Assembly (NCBI GenBank): GCA_001628405.1
Contig: LURN01000017.1
Location: 1-55,402, forward strand
Direction of reading: 5' to 3'
Source: Candidatus Thioglobus sp. REDSEA-S12_B1
Lineage (GTDB): Bacteria; Pseudomonadota; Gammaproteobacteria; PS1; Pseudothioglobaceae
Length of the DNA: 55,402 bases
This document shows positions 44,681-53,096 of the stretch, piece after piece. Position 1 is the stretch's first letter. Every line of letters begins with the position of its first letter. Below the pieces are notes generated by a model that saw only the letters and a list, made by a program, of their open reading frames with translations, did no database searches and had not been told where the DNA came from. The translations under genes and the position numbers were made by a program.

Positions 44681-45610
44681 CTATGCCAAAGAAGACCCAA
44701 GAGGTAGCCCAGCGTTTGGTGTAAAACCATATAACTCTACATCCGGTAATGCTCTAGCAACTACATCTCTGGCATCTAAAAGCTTATCAAAATCAATACC
44801 CGTTTTGAGTCCCATCGCCTCTAGCAAAAAAACTAGATCCTCAGTCACTATATTTCCGCTAGCACCTGGAGCTGCAGGGCAGCCACCAATACCTCCCATA
44901 GATGAGTCAACTGTAGTTAATCCTACCTCCACCGCAGCCAAAACATTAGCCAAACCTTGACCACGAGTATTGTGCAGATGAATTCCCGTAAGATGATCAC
45001 GACCAATTGCATCCCAAACCTTTCCAATGAGTCGCTTAACCTGAACAGGATTGGCATAACCGGTTGTATCGGAGAGGCCAACCTCACTGCATCCTGCCTC
45101 CATTAATGCCTCCGCCAGCTCAACGACCCGATCCTCCGAAATGCTGCCTTCAATAGTGCAGCCAAATGCGGTTGAGAGTGCACCTTCAATTAAAGGCCTC
45201 TCATCGATTGGAAGATCTCTAATTAGCTCGACTATTCGCTTCACTTCATCCAGCATCTGGTCATGTGTTCGATTGACATTTCTCATGCTGTGAGTCTCAC
45301 TGACAGATAGAGGAATGGTCAGCTTATCTACTCCTGCCAGTATGGCATTTTCAGCTCCTTTTAGGTTTGGAACTAACGCAGCCACTTTAAGGCCTTCAAT
45401 AGTTTTAGCAAACTTTGCGATCTCCATTGTATCGGCAAGCTGAGGAAAAATACGAGCTGGAACAAATGAACCGACTTCTATCTCTGGAATACCCGCTAAA
45501 GCCAAAGCCTCAATCCAACGCTTTTTAGACTCCGTGGACATGATTTGACTAATACTTTGAAGCCCATCTCTAGGGCCAACTTCACTCACCTCAATGTCGA
45601 TTTTATTCAT
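44681..45610 (-). CDS. Hydroxymethylglutaryl-CoA lyase-like enzyme
   Basis: 309-aa TIM-barrel of the HMGL-like family. Landmarks are 'EVGPRDGLQ' at the N-terminus, 'GIHLHNTRGQGLAN' (metal-binding histidines near 207-209) and 'GGIGGCPAAPGASGNIVTEDLV' region with the catalytic cysteine near 240. The usual aromatic residue after GGCP is Ala here. HMG-CoA lyase splits HMG-CoA into acetyl-CoA and acetoacetate. Next to a class III CoA-transferase, and without leucine-pathway genes, it more likely cleaves another 3-hydroxyacyl-CoA in this operon. Separated from the upstream gene by 134 bases, so it could have its own promoter. Confidence 0.82.
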   Translation of the reverse strand: MNKIDIEVSEVGPRDGLQSISQIMSTESKKRWIEALALAGIPEIEVGSFVPARIFPQLADTMEIAKFAKTIEGLKVAALVPNLKGAENAILAGVDKLTIPLSVSETHSMRNVNRTHDQMLDEVKRIVELIRDLPIDERPLIEGALSTAFGCTIEGSISEDRVVELAEALMEAGCSEVGLSDTTGYANPVQVKRLIGKVWDAIGRDHLTGIHLHNTRGQGLANVLAAVEVGLTTVDSSMGGIGGCPAAPGASGNIVTEDLVFLLEAMGLKTGIDFDKLLDARDVVARALPDVELYGFTPNAGLPLGSSLA

Positions 45611-45744
45611 AATGTCAATTATCTTATTGTTGTATATTCTGGTTAACTAGAAAATGGGGATTTTTACTTGACCAGAACAAATGATACAGTATGGGAAAAA
45701 GCTAGTAAGCAATAAAGTGTAATTCCTTGCCAGTACATAGTCAC

Positions 45745-46941
45745 TTATATCGCTTTTTGCTCTTTAAGGGTTTTGATTTCAGTATTTGTCATGCCAAGTT
45801 CACCCAGAATCTCGTCAGTATGCTCTCCAAGCATTGGAGGCGGGTTATCAACAGTTGGTGCTTTTCCATCTAGCTTGATACCTGTTCGAGTAATTTGAAT
45901 ATCTCGACCTACTCCCGGAACATCGGAATAAGTACCTACCATTCCTCGCTCTGCAATCTGTGGTTGAGCAAGCGCCTCTGGCACGGTTAATATAGGGCCG
46001 CAGGGGACTCCTACGTCGTTTAATAATTCAGTCCACTCATCTGTTGAACGAGTCATCAGGGTTAAGTTGAGAATCTCAGAGAGCTCACTACGATTTTCGA
46101 GTCGTGCCTCTCTGGTAGCAAATTTAGGGTTTTCAAGCAGCTCATTAAGGCCTAAGACCTGACACGTTGCTTCAAACTGCTCCTGTTTATTAGCAGCAAT
46201 ATTCATTTGGCCATTGCTAGTTCTGAATGTCCCCGATGGGCTACTCGTAAAATTTTCATTACCCATCGCTTGAGGTTCTTTATTAGCGTTAAAGTAGTTT
46301 GAAATCTGAAAACCCATCGTACACATGACAGACTCAAGCATCGAAACATCTATAAAGGTTCCGCGTTGGCCATCTTGTTTTGCTAGTGCTGCTGAAATTG
46401 CGAAGGCAGCGGTCAAACCTCCAATGGTGTCAGCGATAGGGTAACCCACCCTTAGAGGGGCTGATTCTTTATCACCTGTAATATTCATAGTGCCTGACAT
46501 GCCTTGAATGATTTGATCATATGCTGGGCGACTCTTTAACGAGCCTTCTTGTCCAAAGCCTGATATTGCGCAATAAACTAGATCTGGATTCAAATCTTTA
46601 AGTACCTCGTAGCCAACACCAAGACGATTCATTACTCCTGGCCTGAAGTTTTCGACCACGACATCAGCAGTTTTGACTAAGCGCTTAAATACATCGACAC
46701 CCTCTGCTGACTTAAGATTAATGGTAATTGAGCGCTTACCTGAGTTTTGAGCGAGAAAAGTAGCACCCATAAGTTTTTGATTGAGCTCACTATCCAAACC
46801 CAACTGCCTAGCTAAATCACCCCTAACAGGTACTTCAATTTTTATTACCTCTGCTCCAAGATGAGCTAATTGACAAGCGCAGAATGGTCCAGAAAGCACA
46901 TTTGAAAGATCAAGTACACGATACCCCGCTAGAGATTTCAT
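45745..46941 (-). CDS. Class III CoA-transferase (CaiB/BaiF family)
   Basis: 398 aa. Family landmarks are 'VLDLSNVLSGPFCACQLAHLGAEVIKIE' region at the N-terminus, 'VENFRPGVMNRLGVGYE' and the catalytic aspartate in 'SRPAYDQIIQGMSG' (about residue 140). It moves CoA from a donor such as succinyl-CoA to a carboxylic acid. The start overlaps the aldehyde dehydrogenase stop by four bases, so coupling is tight. In this operon it would activate the acid made by the aldehyde dehydrogenase for cleavage by the lyase-like enzyme. The acid is not identified. Confidence 0.85.
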   Translation of the reverse strand: MKSLAGYRVLDLSNVLSGPFCACQLAHLGAEVIKIEVPVRGDLARQLGLDSELNQKLMGATFLAQNSGKRSITINLKSAEGVDVFKRLVKTADVVVENFRPGVMNRLGVGYEVLKDLNPDLVYCAISGFGQEGSLKSRPAYDQIIQGMSGTMNITGDKESAPLRVGYPIADTIGGLTAAFAISAALAKQDGQRGTFIDVSMLESVMCTMGFQISNYFNANKEPQAMGNENFTSSPSGTFRTSNGQMNIAANKQEQFEATCQVLGLNELLENPKFATREARLENRSELSEILNLTLMTRSTDEWTELLNDVGVPCGPILTVPEALAQPQIAERGMVGTYSDVPGVGRDIQITRTGIKLDGKAPTVDNPPPMLGEHTDEILGELGMTNTEIKTLKEQKAI

Positions 46942-48431
46942 GATTCCTCCTTTTTAGAATTTAAGCGTTTGCCATAATTTGCATGAACCACCTTTGTGTT
47001 TGTAAAGAATTCACGGCAATAACTACTCTTTTCAGGTGGTCCAAATGATGAATTTTTACGACCAGTAATTGGGGCGTGAAAATCCATACCAGCAGTTGGA
47101 AGATTAATCTGCACCATTCCAGAATTTATATTGGCTATAAAGTGATCAATTATCGAGCGATCATTTGTAACAATACCTGCTGAAAGACCAAATTCTGTGT
47201 CATTTGCGATTGAAAGCGCCTCATCGTAATCACTTACAGACATTACGGCAGCAATTGGTCCAAAAATCTCTTCACGACAAATCTTCATCTCGCTCTTAGC
47301 ACCAGTAAAAAGTGCTGGCGATAAATACCACCCAGGTGTCTCCTGTTCAACTTGAAGCCCACCCGTTAAATGCTTGGCACCATCATTCAAACCAACCCGA
47401 AGATACTCAAGGTTTTTCTTTAGTTGAGCCTCACTAACAACGGGACCTATATCTGTTTTTGGATTTCGAGCATCTCCAATTCTAAGAAGCTCCATACGTT
47501 TCAACATTGCATCAACAAAAGAGTCATGAATATTTTCAGTGACAATGAGTCGAGAAGATGCAGTGCATCGTTGTCCACAAGAAAAGAATGCACCATTGAT
47601 TGCGTATTCGACAGCTTTATCGAGGTCAGCATCATCAAGCACAATGAGTGGATTCTTACCGCCCATTTCAAGCTGTATCTTGCCGCCTCGTGCAAATACA
47701 CTGGCGCCAATCTTGCGACCAATACCTGAAGAGCCAGTGAAGGTGACGCCTGCCACATTTGGGTGTTCAACTATAGCAGCGCCTGTTTCCGAGCCTTGTC
47801 CCATCAATAGGTTAAATACGCCATCTGGGAGACCTGCTCTAGAAATAATCTCTGCAAGAGCCCATGCAGAACCACATACCAGTTCAGAAGGTTTGAAAAC
47901 AACGGTATTGCCATAAGCAAGCGCTGGTGCAATTTTCCATGCAGGAATCGCCAATGGAAAGTTCCAGGGTGTTATGGCAGCAACTACACCGATTGGTTCG
48001 CGCTGAACCTGAAGCGATACGCCTTCCCGAAGTGAACGATAACCCTCTGTATCAGAGCGATAAACTTCAGCTGCAAAAAACTTAAAGAGGCTACCCGCAC
48101 GATGAGCCTCAGCCACCGCTTCTTTGAGTGTTTTTCCCTCTTCGCGAGCTAAAAGGTCGCCTAATTCCTCTTTACGTTGAATAATCTCCGTGCCGATTGC
48201 ATCAAGAATATCAAATCTCTCTCCAGAAGTGCTGGATGACCATGCTGGTAGTGCACTCATTGCTGCCAAAACTGCATCTTGAACGTCGTCTTTTGTGGCA
48301 ATTGCGTAACTAGCGATTACATCATTTGTGTCGGATGGATTGATATTTTGGATGTGATTTGAACTATTACGCCATTCACCTGCAATGAAGTTATGTTTTG
48401 TTTCTTGATCATTGTTATGTTGAATAGTCAT
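46938..48431 (-). CDS. Aldehyde dehydrogenase (alpha-ketoglutaric semialdehyde dehydrogenase-like)
   Basis: 497 aa when started at the ATG 48431, which overlaps the upstream stop (ATGA) and follows AGAGGAA; a longer frame reaching 48458 is less likely. NAD(P)-aldehyde dehydrogenase landmarks: 'PWNFPLAIPAWKIAPAL', 'FTGSSGIGRKIG', general base Glu in 'LEMGGKNPLI' and catalytic Cys in 'SCGQRCTASSRL'. The C-terminal 'FHAPITGRKNSSFGPPEKS' resembles semialdehyde dehydrogenases that make 2-oxoglutarate. It would oxidise an aldehyde produced from the amine left after urea removal. Substrate is inferred only. Confidence 0.88.
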   Translation of the reverse strand: MTIQHNNDQETKHNFIAGEWRNSSNHIQNINPSDTNDVIASYAIATKDDVQDAVLAAMSALPAWSSSTSGERFDILDAIGTEIIQRKEELGDLLAREEGKTLKEAVAEAHRAGSLFKFFAAEVYRSDTEGYRSLREGVSLQVQREPIGVVAAITPWNFPLAIPAWKIAPALAYGNTVVFKPSELVCGSAWALAEIISRAGLPDGVFNLLMGQGSETGAAIVEHPNVAGVTFTGSSGIGRKIGASVFARGGKIQLEMGGKNPLIVLDDADLDKAVEYAINGAFFSCGQRCTASSRLIVTENIHDSFVDAMLKRMELLRIGDARNPKTDIGPVVSEAQLKKNLEYLRVGLNDGAKHLTGGLQVEQETPGWYLSPALFTGAKSEMKICREEIFGPIAAVMSVSDYDEALSIANDTEFGLSAGIVTNDRSIIDHFIANINSGMVQINLPTAGMDFHAPITGRKNSSFGPPEKSSYCREFFTNTKVVHANYGKRLNSKKEES

Positions 48432-49138
48432 AGTAATTCCTCTAAAACAGGTCGCCAACCAATATCCTCATGCCGATGATCAAAGGTATTTAAGTAAAAA
48501 CACTGACCGGCCTCGTAACCTCGACAACAACGAGCATTGTCCCGGTTTAAATATGGCATTGAAGTCCAGCTGTATGCACCAGCCCAATTCCAGAATTGAT
48601 TATGCGGTGCTTGAAGTACCTCATCACTTAAGACTCCAATCTTATCATTGGATGTCAATGATGGCAAACCCTTAATCGTTTCTCCACCAGAGACAAAACG
48701 ATCCCATTCGTTATCAGCTGGAAGAGCGCCGCTTAGACCATTATCCTCATCATAAAAATCATTACCTCCAGTCATTAATCGACATTTATAGTTTTTTCCA
48801 TCAATGACGATCATTTTTCCATCAACATATCCCGCATCATATAAATCTTGCCAACTAACGCGAACAAGAATCATGCGATCGCAGATATAAAGACGGCGAG
48901 TATTGTCACTAAGAACAATCCAGTTTAATGTATTTTTAGGATTGCTTGAGGTATCTCCCAACCACCATCGACTCCAATCAGGACTAGGCTCAAACTCTGC
49001 AATATTGCCAGGTTTCATACCCTTATAGGGTACTGGTAATATAGAGAAATCAACAACCCATGGGCGAGTCGGAAGGGGCTGAGGCTCTTTGTCATGATAT
49101 AGAGAGCCAAAAGATTTAATACCTTCAAAAATGTGCAT
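48428..49138 (-). CDS. Unrecognised 236-aa protein in the ureohydrolase operon
   Basis: The ATG at 49138 is chosen; a TTG two codons earlier (49144) is possible. The protein is soluble, without signal peptide, and tryptophan- and aspartate-rich ('DWSRWWLGDTSSNPKNTLNW'). It has a Cys-Cys pair and a third Cys in 'NARCCRGYEAGQCFYL' and ends 'DIGWRPVLEELL'. The C-terminal 'R-C-C-R-G ... G-W-R-P-V' layout weakly recalls formylglycine-generating (SUMF1) or lectin-like folds, but I cannot assign a family. It is locked between the catalytic ureohydrolase gene (about eight bases away) and the aldehyde dehydrogenase gene (overlap), so it must work with them. Confidence 0.8.
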   Translation of the reverse strand: MHIFEGIKSFGSLYHDKEPQPLPTRPWVVDFSILPVPYKGMKPGNIAEFEPSPDWSRWWLGDTSSNPKNTLNWIVLSDNTRRLYICDRMILVRVSWQDLYDAGYVDGKMIVIDGKNYKCRLMTGGNDFYDEDNGLSGALPADNEWDRFVSGGETIKGLPSLTSNDKIGVLSDEVLQAPHNQFWNWAGAYSWTSMPYLNRDNARCCRGYEAGQCFYLNTFDHRHEDIGWRPVLEELL

Positions 49139-49146
49139 AATCAATT

Positions 49147-50133
49147 TTACTCGCCAGTTTGGAACATATACTTACGAAGAGTGCGCAAGAGTAGATGTCC
49201 AGCAATTTGTTGTGTGCGTCCTGAAGGGTCAAGTGGTGGGCAGGTTTCTACAATATCCAGCCCATCAAATGGTGCTTCAGAGAGAATATCAAGCATTTGG
49301 CAATATTGTCTTGGAGTAATCCCACTATGAACAATTGACCCTGTACCAGGTAAATAGCCAGCATCCATAGCATCAATGCAAAGAGAAACATATAGGCTTT
49401 CGCATCCTCTTGTTGCATGCTCAATAGCAAGCTCCATAACTTTGGCGGATCCAAGGCGATGAACATCCTGAGAAGAGAAAACCTTTCCTCCCATACTCTC
49501 AATTAACTCATACTCGCCTCCATCAATCCAGCCTGAAATGCCAATCCAAACCATATTTGCTTGAATAATATTAGAGACTTCAGTAATGCGTCGACCATTA
49601 GTAGCATGATTGTATTTACCCCACGCTCCAAGACGATTTGTAAAATCTAAGTGTCCATCAACCTGGATGTAGCCAAACTTTCGATTTGGATCCCGATCTA
49701 AAAGACCTCTTGAATAACCAAGGCAGGAAGGGTAACCGTTGTAGTGGTCTCCTCCTAATGCAAGAGGTATTCCTCCATTAGCAGTAATTGCTCTTGTCAT
49801 AGAAGCTATTGATTCAGTTGTATCCTCAACACTATCAGGGAAAATATCAGCGTCACCACAATCAATAATCCAATCATCTTGTCGTTTTCGAAGTACACTT
49901 TTCAGAGTAGGGTCGAACAATTCAGTTTGATCATTTGGTGTAGATTTGGATATTTCTGTTGTTGCTGCTCTAAGTGCGTCTGGACCAAAACGAGTTCCAA
50001 TACGGCTAGAATGCGTCCAATCAGATGGCATCCCAACGACTCCAAGAACTCCCGGTTTAACCTGTTCTGGTGACCCTAGTGGTGCTCCAAACAGAGAGGA
50101 GGCAACAGTATTCATTTTTGGATAATTTGACAT
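49147..50133 (-). CDS. Ureohydrolase (agmatinase/arginase family), probable catalytic member
   Basis: 328 aa. Arginase-fold metal ligands: His130 in 'LGGDHYNG', Asp159, His161 and Asp163 in 'QVDGHLDF', and Asp254 in 'SLCIDAMDAGYLPGTG'. The first Asp of the usual SxDxD motif is Cys252 here, so five of six canonical ligands are present. N-terminal 'FGAPLG' and 'SRIGTRFGPDALR' match agmatinases. It should hydrolyse a guanidino compound to an amine plus urea using two metal ions. It is the last of four paralogous genes and the only one likely to be active. The substrate could be agmatine, a guanidino acid or guanidine. Confidence 0.85.
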   Translation of the reverse strand: MSNYPKMNTVASSLFGAPLGSPEQVKPGVLGVVGMPSDWTHSSRIGTRFGPDALRAATTEISKSTPNDQTELFDPTLKSVLRKRQDDWIIDCGDADIFPDSVEDTTESIASMTRAITANGGIPLALGGDHYNGYPSCLGYSRGLLDRDPNRKFGYIQVDGHLDFTNRLGAWGKYNHATNGRRITEVSNIIQANMVWIGISGWIDGGEYELIESMGGKVFSSQDVHRLGSAKVMELAIEHATRGCESLYVSLCIDAMDAGYLPGTGSIVHSGITPRQYCQMLDILSEAPFDGLDIVETCPPLDPSGRTQQIAGHLLLRTLRKYMFQTGE

Positions 50134-50155
50134 AAATTAAAGTTTTCTCCTTTGT

Positions 50156-51151
50156 TTAATGACCATTAGATTTGAAATCGTTAATAAGTCCCAGGCGTGA
50201 ACAGAGGTATCCAACCAGCGCAGTAACGATTAGACGCTGGCCAGTTTTTACTATGCTTAGTCCATTGACTGTTGGGTTATGACCCGTCAAAATTAGGGTG
50301 GCTATAGGCGCTTTGGCAATTGCCACTAAAACTCGCCTTAACAGTTTTAGGCTCATTCCGTCAAATACTGGCTTATCCGACATGCCATGAAGCTCTGAAG
50401 ATACTGATGATAGGTCAAGGTTAACAATGACTGGTAGATTACGTTTCGATAATGTTTGGCTTAAATCTGCAATCTCATTAGAGTCCATGTCACTGAGTTG
50501 GCTCGATGAAAATATTTTTGCGCTAGCGCCTCTAAGCTCCTTTAAAAATTCTACAGAAGGATTCTCAGAAGGGGCAAGGATACATGTATCTTTCAGTTTA
50601 ACTTCTCCGCTTGATAACAGAGAAGCAAGTGGTACAGAAGTTTCTTGACTCAGCTCTGTATTCGAAGTACCTGGCGTTTTCCCACCAATCTGAATATATG
50701 CGGCAGACTTACCTTTTGCAATGCCTCTTGAAACTGGAGCAATAATGCTGCTATCTCCGCCAAGGACAATGCTCGTTGCATTGCGCTTATAGACTTCTTC
50801 AATTGAACGAGTAATTAGCTCATCAGCTTTGGATTTAGTTTGTCCTAAAATTGGAATATCTCCAAGATCAAACAGTTGTTCGTTGATTGATGATGTGTCA
50901 AACAACTCTAGCTCATCAATATTAATTGGATTACTGAATTGTGGATTGGCATACCAACCGAAATAGACTGACGTTTCTCTTATTGCCAAAGGCGAAAAGC
51001 GTGCGCCAGATTTTAGATTGTTACTATCTTCCATCGGAGCACCAATGACTGCTAGTGATCCAGATGATAAATCCTCAAAATTTGCCCTAACTGACCTCAT
51101 AAATGACAAATGGCCGGCCATACGTGGAATTGGAGCGGTTCTTAGTGGCAT
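50156..51151 (-). CDS. Ureohydrolase-fold paralogue, predicted inactive
   Basis: 331 aa. The fold is recognisable from 'LAVIGAPMEDSNNLKSGARF' near the N-terminus and 'IVLGGDSSIIAPVSRG' at about 128-143. The metal site is lost: the motif His is Ser134, the DxHxD region reads 'QIGGKTPG', and only Asp246 of the later SxDxD survives ('NLDLSS'). It is therefore a pseudoenzyme by sequence, kept as an intact full-length gene. It overlaps the preceding gene by ten bases. Likely a structural or regulatory partner of the active paralogue. Confidence 0.75.
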   Translation of the reverse strand: MPLRTAPIPRMAGHLSFMRSVRANFEDLSSGSLAVIGAPMEDSNNLKSGARFSPLAIRETSVYFGWYANPQFSNPINIDELELFDTSSINEQLFDLGDIPILGQTKSKADELITRSIEEVYKRNATSIVLGGDSSIIAPVSRGIAKGKSAAYIQIGGKTPGTSNTELSQETSVPLASLLSSGEVKLKDTCILAPSENPSVEFLKELRGASAKIFSSSQLSDMDSNEIADLSQTLSKRNLPVIVNLDLSSVSSELHGMSDKPVFDGMSLKLLRRVLVAIAKAPIATLILTGHNPTVNGLSIVKTGQRLIVTALVGYLCSRLGLINDFKSNGH

Positions 51152-52080
51152 AAGGCACTCTCCTTAGACATTGCTTCAATCACGCTCCTAATAATCTCGA
51201 TAACAGTGAGGCTCGCAGCGCTGCCCGAAAGATCTAGGTCCGGTATAAATCCAGTAACATCAGCACCTATGATGGGTAGCTTTCCAAGTTCAGAGATGAC
51301 TGAAGCTAGCTGCTCCGGCGAAAGACCAGTTCCAAGGTATGGAGAATTAGAGCGAATAGAAGGTAATGCAAGAACATCGACATCTACACTAAGATAAACG
51401 CCAACCTCTTGGTCTTGCAGATCATCGACTATCTGTTCGGATAATCCTGTTAAGGATTTTGAAAGTTGATGAGCAGAACGAACAAAGCCATCAGTTAAAT
51501 ATTCATACTCCTCTATGGAGCTTAAATCACTAACACCAAGCATTGCAATTGATCTTGCACCACCGCAGAATTCAGCAATTTGCCTTGTTGCAGATGACCG
51601 ATTCATTGGGTTTTTTTGAGTATCTAGGATTTCTGATGCATCCAGATTGCGTGAAATTCGAATAAATTTCAAATGACAATCAGGATTTGCCTTTAACTGC
51701 CCAGATACCAAAGCAGGAATGAGGCTATAGTCTCCACCCAATGCGAGAAGTCTAGCACCGGTTTGTTGAATCCTATAGCTTTGTTCTTCTAAAATTGACT
51801 GCGTTTTTATAGGCTCAATTGGAAAAACATTCAACTCACCAACGTCAATAATGTTGCTAGGAGTAGAAATTTTGAGGCCATTAGCTAACAACGGAAGAGA
51901 CGCATACCTTAATTGTCTTGCAGCATATCTCGCGCCTGGCTCGCCCTCAGAAAAATGGTCACAGAATAGCCCTGCAACAGCTATTTTTTTCTCTGAAAGG
52001 TCTTCAATATCACCAATTGGAGCACCAAAAAAAGATGGTACTGACTGCATTGATAGGTTTAAGTCGACTGTACTCATCAC
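51142..52080 (-). CDS. Ureohydrolase-fold paralogue, predicted inactive (partial metal site)
   Basis: 312 aa. 'FFGAPIGDIEDLSEKKIAV' and 'LALGGDYSLIPALVSG' define the fold. The first ligand His is Tyr118, and the DxHxD motif reads 'SRNLD' (Ser143, Asn145, Asp147). The later 'LSVDVDVLALP' keeps both Asp233 and Asp235. Three of six ligands remain, too few for the usual two-metal centre. Its stop and start overlap the neighbouring genes, so it is translated together with them. It may bind one metal ion or none. Confidence 0.75.
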   Translation of the reverse strand: MMSTVDLNLSMQSVPSFFGAPIGDIEDLSEKKIAVAGLFCDHFSEGEPGARYAARQLRYASLPLLANGLKISTPSNIIDVGELNVFPIEPIKTQSILEEQSYRIQQTGARLLALGGDYSLIPALVSGQLKANPDCHLKFIRISRNLDASEILDTQKNPMNRSSATRQIAEFCGGARSIAMLGVSDLSSIEEYEYLTDGFVRSAHQLSKSLTGLSEQIVDDLQDQEVGVYLSVDVDVLALPSIRSNSPYLGTGLSPEQLASVISELGKLPIIGADVTGFIPDLDLSGSAASLTVIEIIRSVIEAMSKESALCH

Positions 52081-53039
52081 GAAATATCCTCAAAAAGCCT
52101 CTCGCCGAGTATTGCTAATAGCGCCTCAGCGCTAGCGTATTGAGAATGACCTCGAGCATCAAGTGAAGGCGCAACATTTGATACACAAACACCTACTAAC
52201 TTTTCAGCAAAATTAGTTTTAGAAAGAATATCAATTAACTGCAAAGGTGATAGACCGCCGACGTTTAGACTCGGTGTTCCTGCTGCATATCCAGTATCCA
52301 AAACTCCAGCATCTACTACGCACAAAATTTGCTTGTTCTGAAGAGAGAATTGTTGAATCTCATTTGAGGCAGCTTCTATACCCTGATCATGAATATCATC
52401 AGCGGAAATAATGTTTCCATGAATCATTTTTATTTCCTTCCAGTTTTCATGAGGTTGGATGCCATTTACACCTATAGCTAGCAGAGGATAACTATCAGAG
52501 CTAGGCTTCGATGTGAGAAGCGTTGAAAGTGCTTTAGAGTGTAGATTGTTTGCTTCTGGTAAATCTAATCGGTTTGAAAAAACAAGCAGTCCAAGCTCAG
52601 GTAAAGAGCTCTGGAGGCCATTAATAAATCCCTCTAGAATTCTTCCATCTCCCCCAAGCAGAACTGGCAGTCCACCCTGATTATTAACCCCGGCAGTTAA
52701 TTTTTGAACTTGTGTTAAAGTCTCCGATGTAACTTCAGTACAGTCTGCAAGGTCTCCAAGATCTATCCCAACCGCTTCACTTCTAAATCGAGTAGTCTTT
52801 CCTGTGTCAATTGATACGACCGTCTTTGATGGAGAATTAAAGTAACAAGATAGGGCATTCATAGTGGCCTGTCTTATAGCTTTGGGACCCTTTGAACATC
52901 CACTTCTTCGAGGCAAAGTAGAGTCAACAGGCGCACCAAAAACAACAATGCTCCCTTGAGAAACCTTTTCTAGATTTCTTTCAGGAAACCCAGCAAATGT
53001 TGCGCTGGTAGTTGTAGATTCTCCAAAATTTTTAGACAT
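52077..53039 (-). CDS. Ureohydrolase-fold paralogue, predicted inactive
   Basis: 320 aa, first of the four ureohydrolase-like genes. 'SIVVFGAPVDSTLPRRSGCSKGPKAIR' region and 'LPVLLGGDGRILEGFI' define the fold. The ligand His is Gly132, the DxHxD motif is 'SNRLD' (only Asp159 kept), and in 'CVVDAGVLDTGYAAGT' Asp243 remains while the second Asp is Gly245. Interestingly 'LDTGYAAGTPSLNVGGLSP' after it is close to active agmatinases. Its stop overlaps the next start (ATGA). Predicted non-catalytic. Confidence 0.75.
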   Translation of the reverse strand: MSKNFGESTTTSATFAGFPERNLEKVSQGSIVVFGAPVDSTLPRRSGCSKGPKAIRQATMNALSCYFNSPSKTVVSIDTGKTTRFRSEAVGIDLGDLADCTEVTSETLTQVQKLTAGVNNQGGLPVLLGGDGRILEGFINGLQSSLPELGLLVFSNRLDLPEANNLHSKALSTLLTSKPSSDSYPLLAIGVNGIQPHENWKEIKMIHGNIISADDIHDQGIEAASNEIQQFSLQNKQILCVVDAGVLDTGYAAGTPSLNVGGLSPLQLIDILSKTNFAEKLVGVCVSNVAPSLDARGHSQYASAEALLAILGERLFEDIS

Positions 53040-53096
53040 AAGATTTCAACCCATTTTTGATTGCCTGTATATATATTATTGATATATTCAAAGTAG

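Noticed and set aside
48432-48458. Longer start for the aldehyde dehydrogenase
   Set aside because: The ATG at 48431 forms an ATGA overlap with the upstream stop and has AGAGGAA before it; family alignment begins after it.
49147-53039. Four functional arginases or agmatinases
   Set aside because: Only the 49147 gene has a near-complete metal site; the other three lack the essential His and most Asp ligands.
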